A DNA stretch of 64,000 nucleotides from Ditylenchus dipsaci. Lineage: Eukaryota > Nematoda > Chromadorea > Rhabditida > Anguinidae. Positions 54,149-63,864 of the stretch are shown in pieces. Within the stretch, counting starts at the first letter, position 1; each line of letters starts with the position of its first letter. Location: positions 62,001 through 126,000 of the forward strand of contig SADC01000312.1 of NCBI GenBank assembly GCA_004194705.1, read 5' to 3'. The translations under genes and the position numbers were made by a program. The notes under the pieces are model-generated. The model saw nothing but the letters and a program-made list of their open reading frames with translations. It had not been told where the DNA came from and did not search any database.

Positions 54149-56200
54149 ATGGAGGACTTCAAGTGGACTAACGCCGAAGTGACCAAAAATCTCTTGCATC
54201 TCAAAAATAAGAAAGCTACGCTAGAAGATGTGGCCAGCTTCTTAAAGCAGCAACACAACAAACATGCGCTGCAAAGACCATCTACCGCCACATGCCTAAA
54301 GAAATCACCATTGATCCATACCTCAGCGATGGAATTGTCGTGTAAGATTTAAGATTCCCCCTAACGTATTTCTGTTTACGTTTATTCTAGGCCGCTGCAA
54401 ACAAAATATGCAAATGAAATGCTAGCTGTCAAAGAAGGGTCTAATTATCGTGTCTACAAGAAGCACAAGGATATCTTTGAATGTATTGACTGCTTCCAGT
54501 ACTTTTTTTGATTTTCAGCTTGTTAACTTACATATTTTTACATATTTTCAGTGCCAAAATTCGTTCGGCTCCGCTTCCTACGATCAAACAAGTGCAGGGC
54601 CGTTACATGCTCAACAAAGGAGTTCACGCCGAAGAATGTCGCCTCCATCCAATCAACAAGCTCATCGCAAGGGACATCGACCGTGTGATGCGAGAAGAAG
54701 CCGAAGCAAATGCACTGATGAGGCCACAGGAGGCGCATGAAAGAGGACAACAGCACGCCCTTAAGGCACGTTCACAATAGCGCTCAGAACCACAGCCACA
54801 CCAGCACCCACACCCACAGTCTTTATGTGAACAATCAAATCTCACACCCGCACCCACACTCGCACTAGTCACTTTTGACTAGTTAAATTTATTGTGAACA
54901 CGAGTGTGGGTCTGGGTGTGGGGTGAGATTTTGGTTATGTGATCGTAGCTTTAAGGTGGCCAAACATGCTGGGCAAACAGGAAAGGAGCCGGATTTGATT
55001 GCAATTCTCTTTCCATCTTGAACAGTGTCCGCAATCAGTACTATCGCCGAAGGAAGATGGCGGCAACTAATGTGAACAATCCTTACGAACCGCCGGAGAT
55101 GTACGAAAACACTTATCGCGTTTTTTTTATGAAAAATGAAAAAGGTTGGTAGATTTTTGATTATAATATATCCTGTGATTACTCGTTTGATCTGCAGATG
55201 GCTTTCGCTGGCTGATCAAAAATGTGGAGTGCTGATTTTCGCTTCAGAAGATGACTTCAGGGCATCTGCTCAATGCAACCTTTTGATGGCGGATGGGACT
55301 TTCGATTTGTGTCCGATTGGATTTGCGCAGATCTTCATTATACATGGGCTTGTAAGATTTTCATACGGTTAAGTTATAGACGTGTGTCAGTTCTTGTCTT
55401 TAGTTCAAAGGAGAATGGATTGCAATCGCACCATGCTTTATGGAAAATCGTTTGGAAGCTAGCTACAATGTCATTTTCCAGCACTTGCAAGCGAAGTGGG
55501 CTCTACTAGAAATCAAGCCAATCTTGAGAAGTTCCACTGCGACTATGAAAAGGCAGAAATGGGAGCAGCCATAAATGCATTTGGACTCGAAGTAGATTAC
55601 ATTTTTCCTTTTTCTTATAACTCTTTATATCACCATTGATATTTTAGAAGATTAGGGGCTGTCTGTTTCACTACACTAAGGCAATCCTGCGCAACACAAA
55701 TTCTCTCGGCTTTCAGCGGCAATACCAGCAACATAGTAACTTTCATCAGCTCATTAGAATGACAATGGCTCTTCCTCTTCTGCTTAAAGATCAAGCTGCA
55801 TTCTCTTGGCGAGAGCATCTCAAGGGGAGTTGGAAGCGGTTGGTGCTTCGACTTTCTGCGACTACTTTGAAGGGCAATGGCTAAAGAAGAAAAGAAACCT
55901 GTGGAACTTTTACCGCCTTCGCCATCGAACTACCAATGTTTGTGAGTCCTACAATTCTTTTTTGAAGCGGTTTGTTGTTGAGCATCTTCAATTTATCATA
56001 ATCACCTTTCTTTGCAGACGAAATGGTGCATTACGAAGACCAGGCTGTACTTTGCTCTTCCAATTCTTGCAAAAGCTTCAGTATCAGCAATCAGTGCGGA
56101 TAATCCAGCTGGAAAATGTGGAGAAGCCAAAACCTCAAAACAAGCTGTATGCTGCTGTGAATGAAAGACTTGATGCACTCTGGACCGAGTTTGAGGTGAG
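54149..56200 (+). pseudogene. MULE transposase with FLYWCH-like N-terminus
   Basis: ATG 54149 starts MEDFKWTNAEVTKNLLHLKN. A FLYWCH-like region (SNYRVYKKHKDIFECIDC, then a KCRAV/GRYMLNKGVHAEECRLHP region in two competing frames) spans 54370-54680, followed by ARDIDRVMREEAEANAL. A GTGTGGGT-rich insertion occupies about 54770-54950. The catalytic core includes LIFASEDDF and LLMADGTFDLCPIGFAQIFI (first aspartate, about 55290). KFHCDYEKAEMGAAINAFG (second aspartate, about 55540) follows. After a roughly 60-bp intron come GCLFHYTKAILRNTNSLGFQ (C-x-x-H), FHQLIRMTMALPLLL and NFYRLRHRTTNVCESYNSFL (acidic third position, N-V-C-E, about 55945). This matches MULE transposases. One-base shifts near 54240, 54600, 55230 and 55400 break it. 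The role would be cut-and-paste movement of the element. Confidence 0.75.
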
Positions 56201-56439
56201 GTTTCAATACTGTTAAGGTTTTTTGAATTTGCTTTAAGAAAGCACCGTCAATGCACTGCATGATGTTAGCATTCTTCCGGACACGCTGAATTTCCTTACT
56301 TCTGCTAGCCATTTACTCGCCAGAGCGGAAAAGAAAGAGCAGCGCAAAGCTATGAAGAAGAGGGCAAAAAGAATGCGAAAAGTCCTGGAGCGATCCATGA
56401 AACAGAACTCAAAGGTAGTGGTAGTGAAAGAAGTCGCAG

Positions 56440-57019
56440 TGCGTTTATGCAAAGTTATCAATGGGAGCGAGAAGAACCGACAGTATTCCTTCCAATAAAA
56501 CCCAACGGTCACTGCTTCTATGGGTGAGGATTATTCAGCGCTAGGTTATACTTGTGTGCTTATTGAGTAGTTTAGATCGATTGCACTTATCGTATATCGT
56601 AATGAAAATGAACAAGCAAGAGTTCGTCAGGAGCTCATGGACTACCTGCAAAAAAATCGCACTGAGAAGTGGGCTAATTGGATTTGCTCGAAAGAAGATG
56701 TTGACGACTACATTAAAGATCATGCGACCACGCCGAGCGAAGAGTTTGCCGAGAGAAAGCATTGGGGGAGCACCCAACAATTGATTCTGGCCGCCCGTCG
56801 TTACAGTCGCAATTTCATCGTGTTCCAGCCAAATGAAAGGATGAGCTTTTTATACTTTTCCGCTGCTTATGAAAATGTAAGCTTTACTTTAGTGTGTTTG
56901 ATAATTGATCAACGTGATTTTTAAAATTAGAGCTGAGAACTCCTCTGGTTCCGGGTCCTACTTCCACCATCCGTTACCAGCACAGCCACTTCGACGTTGT
57001 AAGCCGAATCATGAAGTAA
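56440..57019 (+). CDS. OTU-type cysteine protease domain of the MULE
   Basis: The open frame reads YQWEREEPTVFLPIKPNGHC then FYG; the PNGHC stretch holds the catalytic cysteine of the OTU motif (usually DGNC). A 48-bp intron (GTGAGGATT...GTTTAG, about 56522-56571) leads to SIALIVYRNENEQARVRQEL, EKWANWICSKEDVDDYIKDH, KHWGSTQQLILAARRYSRNF and IVFQPNERMSFLYFSAAYEN. After a second short intron (from 56878) come LRTPLVPGPTSTIRYQHSHF and DVVSRIMK-stop (57019). HSHFDVV supplies the catalytic histidine and following aspartate. Length (about 180 residues) and the W-G, I-V-F pattern fit OTU deubiquitinases. It follows the transposase exons and may be fused to them or be a separate gene. The first motif Asp is replaced by Asn-Gly-His. 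Both introns end in AG. Confidence 0.65.
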
Positions 57020-57246
57020 TGAAAAATTGGGAGTTCAGAAATACTTGTTGTCTAACCCCTTGTTTACGAGTTGTTATTATTTTGAGGCTGAATAAAGTTG
57101 AAATTGTTTTTACTATGGAGATTTTTTTGTAGTAGTTAAGACGTGGTGTTGTTATAGTGACTACATTCTCAAAAAATGTACGAGGTTTTATTCCTAACAT
57201 GTTTTTAGCCAACCCTTCACCGTCTTATCTGAATTTTTTTAACATG

Positions 57247-57351
57247 GGAAAGGCCGTGAGCACTAAACTATGCGTTTTGTGCGGAATTCATCATGGACAT
57301 CATGCTCAGCGTAAAATTCCGCACAAAACGCATAGTTTAGTACGCACGGCC
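57247..57351. repeat. Perfect hairpin MITE in the MULE right arm
   Basis: GGAAAGGCCGTGAGCACTAA and ACTATGCGTTTTGTGCGGAA face their complements across a 20-nt loop (CATCATGGACATCATGCTCAG). It lies between the OTU stop and the right TIR. Confidence 0.7.
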
Positions 57352-57778
57352 TTTCCGTTCATTGGCTGTCCGCCGTTCAGTCGGAGCCCACCATTCACCC
57401 GGTTGACGGAGTGGTCACCGCGATTGTTGAGTTTCACTGAGATATCTAGAGAAATTACAGTGTATCTAAGATGTATTCAATAAGAATCGCCGGTATAGAA
57501 ATTCACCCACAAACATTCACAATATCCGAAAATGAGACTTTGAAAAAAAACGAGAGAGCAAAAATAGCAAAAAACACACACGACCGCACAAAAAACAATA
57601 ATGAAATTCAAATTTCAAAAACTTGGCGTTTTGTTAAGACGTTTGGCGGTTTTTGTGACATTTGTCACGCCAACCGCCAAACGCCCTATGCCCGAAATAC
57701 TTTTAACTTTGAAAATATTAAAATTAGTATTTTCGATGCATTTAAACTTCTAAATTTTTTCTAAAATTGTGAACCATA

Positions 57779-58884
57779 AGCTGGGAACCCAATGGGAGCC
57801 GCACCTCCGCACTCCGCACTCCCGCGCGAATCTTCACTCCCACGGCGCGGCGCCAGCGTGTAACACAATCAGGCGACATATTTTTGGAGCCGCACTCCCG
57901 CGCTCTTTCATTCTGAGTGAGGTGATTTTTTATTCGGAGTGTGGCGCATCATCGTTTTTTCATTTTCTTATGCTCTTTTCGGCGCTCAAGTTATTTTTGA
58001 GTACAACTTTCCCGCTTGTGGATCCTAACTAAAGCTTTTTAAGACTAAAGCTACGATCTGCAGATTTTCGGAAAATTGGAATTTTTTTAAAGTAAGACAG
58101 AAAACCATCCTATCTTACCTAAAATTACGTGCTGAACACAGTTTGTTAATACCAAAATAGTGATTTCACTAGCCACAACACCTATAATGGGGTAGACACT
58201 TATTCTGAGGGGGCATTTGCCTTCAAATCCCGAAAATATCAGTTTTTCACATGGGATTGTAAACCATAATTTCTTACCCAAAATTTCACGCTGAACATGG
58301 TTTGACAATACCAAAACTGTAATTTTGGTGACTCAAACTATGAAACCTAGGATAGGTACCCATGGTTCAGGTGGATATCCAGCTGGATGGCCTAAAAATA
58401 AATTTTAGTCAATTTTTTACGTTTTTCATGTTCCAAAACCTGTTTTCTGGACTAATTCGGACATGCTGAAGATGGTTTGATAGTGATAAAATGTCGTTTT
58501 GTAAGGTATTTTTAAAATTTGGGCAATAATTAATTTCGCTAAAATCAATTAGAAACTCAAAAATACTCGAGAAAATGGTATTTAACCTCTATCAAACCAT
58601 CTTCAGCGTGCCCGAATCAGTCCAGAAAACAGGTTTTGGAACCCAAAAACGTAAAAAATAATTTTGATCCAAGTGGACAACCACTTGGTTTAAATGGTCC
58701 AGACTCTAGAGAAGGTGCCAAGTGGTTACCCTTCTCACCCTGAGTCTTACTGGTCTTTTACAGAATAGTTTATAATTGTTATTCAAGAAACAATAATGTC
58801 TGTTACCACCAGGATTTGAGCCTGTATACCCAATGAGCTCTGCACCCTCAGATCTGCACCCTCCCCCTCATTGGGTTCCTAGCT
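57779..58884. mobile_element. Foldback with AGCTGGGAACCC ends, ATA duplication
   Basis: AGCTGGGAACCCAATGGGAG at the left and CTCATTGGGTTCCTAGCT at the right are inverted. ATA occurs on each side and once at the empty site in copy 1 (CCATAGACTAG). Next to the left end are CCGCACTCCGCACTCCCGCG units. The interior includes the 'ggtggatatccagctggatggcc' foldback vocabulary (58080-58400), a nested palindrome (58440-58690) and a box-B-like word on the minus strand (about 58810). Confidence 0.75.
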
Positions 58885-59454
58885 ATAGACTAGTCGAGCA
58901 CAACGTTGCTCGACAGTGTCAGATCGGACGAGTTAGCATGTATTTATTGCTCCATAACGTCTATTGTGTTCACAAGATATGAACGGAATAATACACGAAA
59001 TTTTAATTTTTCAAGGCGAGAAACACTTGTGCTCAACAGAGAAAACAAGTAAAACAGAATGCTTTGAGACATGCATTTCCATTACTTAAAAAATCTGATC
59101 AAGTGTTATCGCTGCAACAACATCATTTTCAATAAAAGTTCTGAAAAATAAGTACAATGACAAAAAGTACGGTACCGTTCAATTTTGTGCCGCCTTTTAG
59201 TGAGGTTACAGGTTCAAATACTGGTGGTAGCAGGCATTCTTTTTTTGAAACACAGTCATAAACCATTTTCCGTAGGACCAGCAAGCCTCACGGTGGTTGG
59301 GGAACCACCTGGTATCTAGCTAAATAGGTATTCACGGCTAGAATCCATTATTTTGTATTTAGCTGAAAGCATTTGAAAATTGGTGTAATTTTTCCAGAAT
59401 CTTGTCCTGAGCACGGTTTGATAAGGCTAAAACAGCGATTCGACTTGTACGAAC

Positions 59455-59600
59455 CAGGGCTGTACCGGATACCAAAAAATATCGGATCGGATATCGGATA
59501 CCGGATATGGAAAAATATCGGATCGGATATCGGATACCGGATATAAAAAAGTGCCGGATATCGGTTATCGGATTTCGGATATTTTTGGTGAAATTTCGAA
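59455..59600. repeat. hAT-type CAGGGCTG end followed by ATCGGATA array
   Basis: CAGGGCTGTACCGGATACC is followed by about ten degenerate ATATCGGAT(C)CGGAT units. No matching right end lies nearby, and downstream sequence rejoins the duplicated unit at GGTTTGCCTGGTAATTATCC, so it is a solo or truncated end. Confidence 0.6.
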
Positions 59601-60371
59601 AAAAAATCGCTTACAGGTTTGCCTGGTAATTATCCTAAACAGGTATCCACCTCAAGAATGTGAAATTTTGGTTCTGGTTGAAAGTAATTAAAAATCATTG
59701 TACCATACCAGAACCAGGTCCTTGACAATGTTTAACACGCCAAGGCCTGACTGCAAGACCAGCACATTCTGGTGCAGAATTTTATGGAGAATCTTTCTAT
59801 CGCGGTGGATTTTTTTAGTAGGGCAACTTTTCAGCTGAAACTGCTACTTTTTAGAAACATTTAAAATGACTGGAAGGGGTTTTGTGAAAAGGCCTGTGGC
59901 CTTTGATAAAATAACCAATTACATACTTATAATATCTTATTTTGTAGAAGAAGTAATGAACTTTCTAACGCATATCAAAGTTTTTATTTTGTTAAGTATA
60001 TCGCTAAATAAATGCATTTCAAAAAGAGGTGTCATTTTTCATTCACAAATTTTTCGTGTAAAAATGGGTGTAACTTTCTTTTATAATGGCAAAGCATTAT
60101 ATATGATCAAAAAAAAACAGAGTGGGTAGTGGCGGTCATTTTGACACCAGATGCAGCAATAGTTTATACTAATATGGTTAGAAAATATGCAAAATTAAAA
60201 TATAGGGTGTTTAAGGACACCCCAAAAAGTTCGTTCCCACCTAGGGTCCGACACTTTTTAGCCCGAGTTTTGAAAATTTTCACCAGTTTTCTTTTGACAG
60301 TCTGGTTGCTAATATCGCAAGGATTCCGATTTTGCCGATCGTTTTCAATAACTATATAAATTTACTACTCA

Positions 60372-60444
60372 AAAGCAAAACCTCGATTTAAGGGTATGCT
60401 TTTTCAAAAATCACTGTCCTTAAATCGAGGTTTTGCTTTTTGAG
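60372..60444. repeat. Short hairpin (AAAACCTCGATTTAAGG)
   Basis: ACTACTCAAAAGCAAAACCT and CGATTTAAGG match their complements around a 25-nt loop, in the middle of the AAGTTCGTTCCC MITE copy at 60215-61632. Confidence 0.7.
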
Positions 60445-60460
60445 TAGTAAAATTATTTAG

Positions 60461-61465
60461 GGCTCTATGACATTTGCGGCTTAGACATTTGCGGCGCGAC
60501 ACTTGCGGCCGACTTTTGCGGCCGACATTTGCGGCCGATATTTGCGGCTAAGACTTGCGTCGCGACATTTGCGGCTGACACTTGCGGCCAACTTTTGCGG
60601 CTGACATTTGCGGCCGACATTTGTGGCTGATCTGGTACTTGCAGTTTACTCACATTTTGCAGCACTGAGTTTTCATAACATTTTTATTTCGAAGATCCTA
60701 TTATTACTGCTATCTTTTTTATTACTGCTAGAAGAGATGGGTAATCTTGATTTAACTGAATTTGTTGAACAGCCCCGATCACAACGCTCACAAAACCACA
60801 GAAGAATCGACCCAGCATCATTGTTCGAATATTTCAAAAGGTTTCTCTCAAGGTTTGTAGTACTCTCCTATTTTCGTTTAAAAAAATTTACAAAGCAACT
60901 AATTTAAGAGTGATCACTATATCGAAAACAGAGGATAACATTGCCACGCAAAAGTTACGACCCCGGCTATTGGATTCAACAAAGAGCGTTGTTATGTTAT
61001 ATTATGTTTGTTGCAAACGATTCGGCAATGAATAGACTAGTGAACATGCGATAAATGATCCTACAAACAAGCAAATTCAAGAATTTTTGAGCTCTGTACA
61101 GTATGGACTGGGAGAAAACAACTTTAATCGTTGGGATGACCAAACATATATTGTTTTCAATAAAATTATTCTGGGAGTTGTTTTATTTGTATCACTAAAA
61201 TAGTTTAAAAATCACGAAAAAATGAATTATAACTTGCATTTGAAAGCTAAGTTATTGTGATAAATTTTTAAGATGAAAATTTTTTCAAAAACATAGAGAT
61301 GATAATGTTGGAAGAGTAAGTAACAAGTACCAAAACAGCCGCAAATGTCGGCCGCAAAAGTTGGCCGCAAGTGTCAGCCGCAAATGTCGCGACGCAAGTC
61401 TTAGCCGCAAAAGTCGGCCGCAAGTGTCGCGCCGCAAATGTCCAAGCCGCAAAAGTCGTGGCACC
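60461..61465. mobile_element. 1-kb hAT-like element with TTTGCGGCCGACA terminal arrays, 8-bp TSD
   Basis: TTATTTAG duplicates at 60453-60460 and 61466-61473. Both ends are tandem arrays of 12-14-bp units (CATTTGCGGCCGA / ACTTTTGCGGCCG), about eleven units at the left (60470-60625) and an inverted set at the right (61335-61455). The interior (60640-61330) has a 99-codon frame (60608-60907) with MGNLDLTEFVEQPRSQRSQN and later fragments with no recognisable transposase motif. It is inserted inside a pogo-like MITE of the AAGTTCGTTCCC family (60215-61632). Confidence 0.85.
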
Positions 61466-61632
61466 TTATTTAGTTATTAAAAAATGATCGGCAAAGTCGA
61501 AATCCTTGCGATATTTTCAACCAGATTGTCAAAAACAAACTGGTGAAAAATTTCAAAAATCGGGTAAAAAAGTGTCAGACCCTAGGTGGGAACGAACCTT
61601 TTTGGGGTGTCCCTGAATCGAGAGTCGACTGT

Positions 61633-62249
61633 ATCTCTTTATACAATCAACCTTTTTAATTCTATAATAGCATCTTGTAGAGGAGAGAAATTCCTTACCC
61701 TATCTACTCTATGAGGAGCCCATGCTCTAATAAGTTCCCACCCTAACTTCAAGTACTATGAAATTTCTGTTTTCATTCACTATTTGAGCTATGAAAAAAG
61801 TGCCTGCGAGGGATTTTGACAATCTAACAGGCACTCGTTACAGAACTAAAACATCAAATAACAACAGAAGTTTTAGACCACTTGAACTTTGAAAAAAATA
61901 GCATGATTCTAATAAGCGCCCGGAGCACTTGGTACTGGTACTATACCCCAGCACTCGCTTGTACTATACCACCAGCGCTCAATTTTACTTTGAAATTGAT
62001 ACTTTATTACTATCAAATAGCCCAGACATTGCACAATGGGATTATTTTCTACGAACAGACATGAAAATCCGTCTTTAACTCGATTGTACTATACCCCTAA
62101 TAGTTCGAAACTCTTACGAGACCAGAGCGAAATGTAAGACTTTTTTCGTTACTTTTATCACTTTTATTGTCTGTTCGTAAAAAGTAATTCCATTGTGCAA
62201 TGTCTGAGCTATTTTAAAGTGATAAATCACTACAATCAAGTTCTGGGAG
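61633..62249. other. Left part of a palindromic unit, no gene
   Basis: CTGGTACTATACCCCAGC at 61933-61950 is answered by GCTGGGGTATAGTAC at about 62719-62733, and GCCCAGACATTGCACAATGG (62020) by a CCATTGTGCAATGTCTGAGC word (62192). These inner arms enclose TTCGTAAAAAGTAAT hairpin sequence. The enclosing unit (about 61915-62755) was later hit by the GGCGCC element. Confidence 0.5.
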
Positions 62250-62694
62250 CATACTTGCACGTTTCGGAAAATAGGGCGCCGCAAGCAGTGCCTGCGCCGG
62301 GGCGCCAGGGTGAAATTAGGGCGCCATCGCCGGCGCCAGGCTATTTTGAAACATCGGCACCAGGCGCCATGCTAGAATAAGGGCGCCGGCTCCGGCGCCG
62401 GTATTCTTGTCTGTAAAATTTTTTTATAACGAAAAAATGTATATTTTTATCTCAAAAATACTCAATTTCAAAGAAAATTCAAGAAAATTAGGAAATTTTT
62501 AAAAAGGTTTTCCAAACATTTTTTAAAAATTTTGGAAAAAACAGCCTTGCTGCGAACATTGTGACATATTCGGCGGCTCTTTAAAAATCTCGGGCGCCGG
62601 CGCTAGCTGTGAAAAACATAAGGGCGCCGGCGCCGGGCTTGTGATAAATTGGCACCGGCGCTGACCTTAGGCGCCTGGCGCCCTTGCAAGTATG
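62250..62694. mobile_element. GGCGCC-rich hAT-like element, second copy
   Basis: CATACTTGCACG at the left and TTGCAAGTATG at the right are inverted ends, as in 22927-23408. The flanks TCTGGGAG and GCTGGGAG agree at 7 of 8. GGGCGCCGGCGCC blocks occupy both sides of an AT-rich middle (62405-62580). Confidence 0.8.
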
Positions 62695-63728
62695 GCTGGG
62701 AGTATAGTAGAATCGATTGCTGGGGTATAGTACAGATTAGCCAAGCGCCCATGCGCTCCTGTTAGAGAAAATACGATATTTCATGTAAAAACAAAATGCC
62801 GAAAAAAAATTCGGCGCTACTGTAATATATCCCCTCCCTCCCAAAAAACCCTCATGTAATAAACCCCCCCCCCCCCCGAAAATTTTCAGGCTTAGGAATT
62901 AGGCTTAGAAATTAGGCTTAGGAATTAGGCTAAGCCCTTAGGCTTAGCCATTAGGCTCAGGGACAACACGTAACAATTTCACCACTTTTCAAAAAAAAAG
63001 TATGGCTTAAGGGTACCTGAAAAATTATTGGGGGGGGGGGGGGTGGTGTGTATATTACAGTAGCTTTTTTAGGGTGGACGGGGTATATGACAGTAGCGTC
63101 AAAAATTCTTTATTCATTCAATCAACCCTATCTTTCAACAAAAAATTACTGCCCAGCAACATAATAGTGTCTTTTATAGTTAGTAAAAATAAAAAGCCCT
63201 ACCTCGGAGCATGAGCCCCTTTAATGTAGCTTCAAAGGCCGCGCCCGGCCAATCCTGATTGAGAGACCAAAATATTCAAATAAGATGAAACAAAGTAAAA
63301 GCAGCTAATTTTTGTAATGAGACAACTAAATTTTTGAAGAAAAAGTCTCGAAAGTTGGTGGTGTACACTAAAGAGAGTGTGTTTTATTGAGTCGCGACCG
63401 GCTTCAAGTGTACACTAATGGGAGAGTTAACTATATATAACTTATATATATACACTATGATCATAAGTTTGTATGCTGTTGACTGCATTGTTTGAAAAAC
63501 TTTAATTCGGTGCACTCTCGATTCAGTGTATATTATTCTGGCCCGACGACTGACACTAAACTGAAAGTAAATCGATTTTACTGAATCGATTTTTCAAAAA
63601 AAAGTATTATTTTTCATTGCTCGCATTGGAAAACCCCTTTTTAGCATAAATAAATAAACCGATCTATTAATGCTGGTCACGCAAATACTTCACTGAGTGC
63701 TTATTGCTTAACAATCACGGCTTTCATT
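62695..63728. other. Non-coding stretch with TTAGGC-containing array and pogo-like end
   Basis: About 62888-62960 is a 13-bp periodic TTAGGCTTAGGAA array. Long C- and G-runs occur at about 62865 and 63032. A single CACTCTCGATTCAGTG word (about 63513) is a pogo-like MITE fragment. No gene was seen. Confidence 0.45.
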
Positions 63729-63737
63729 GTATAAAAA
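63729..63737 (+). promoter_or_regulatory. TATA box of the 63801 gene
   Basis: GTATAAAAAG lies about 70 bp before the ATG at 63801, a plausible spacing for a TATA box and a short leader. Confidence 0.4.
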
Positions 63738-63800
63738 GTGAAAAAATTTCATGGTCTTTAGAATATATCACTTTTTCTAAAATACGATAACATCAACAAA

Positions 63801-63864
63801 ATGAGAATTGTGCTCATTTTTTTGCTATTATGCGCTATGTGTATTACACTGTGCAACACTGAAA
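63801..63864 (+). CDS. First exon of a secreted or membrane protein gene (partial)
   Basis: ATG in context CAACAAAATG opens MRIVLIFLLLCAMCITLCNT followed by E, a textbook signal peptide: basic residue after Met, long leucine/isoleucine core, small residues near a likely cleavage after the LCN region. The exon stops at GAAA|GTAAGC, a consensus donor, and the remaining exons lie beyond the window or in the last 130 bases. A TATA-like box is upstream. Short first exons made only of a signal peptide are typical of small secreted peptides such as antimicrobial, venom-like or effector proteins, but the mature part is not visible, so no function is assigned. Confidence 0.5.

Larger units (their letters stand above)
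53906..57692. mobile_element. MULE carrying transposase and OTU protease, 9-bp TSD
   Basis: The flanks CGAGATACT (53897-53905) and CGAAATACT (57693-57701) agree at 8 of 9, and the pre-insertion sequence is kept in copy 1 (CGCGAGATACTTTAACTTTG, about 52397). TIRs share CGTTTGGCGGTTGGCGTGAC and extend about 150 bp (GACAAATGTCACAAAAACCG, GTGCGGTCGTGTGT). The plus strand has a multi-exon transposase gene ending in an OTU domain. A palindromic MITE lies at about 57247-57351. Confidence 0.9.
53855..60300. repeat. Second copy of the tandem duplication, split by two insertions
   Basis: Segments 53855-53905 plus 57702-57778 equal the left 125 bp of copy 1. Segment 58885 onward equals the rest, with a hAT-end/ATCGGATA insertion replacing about 140 bp of copy 1 near 59455-59600. 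The MULE 53906-57692 and the foldback 57779-58884 are the insertions. Unlike copy 1, the right edge continues through TTTTCACCAG into the full AAGTTCGTTCCC MITE. Confidence 0.7.
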
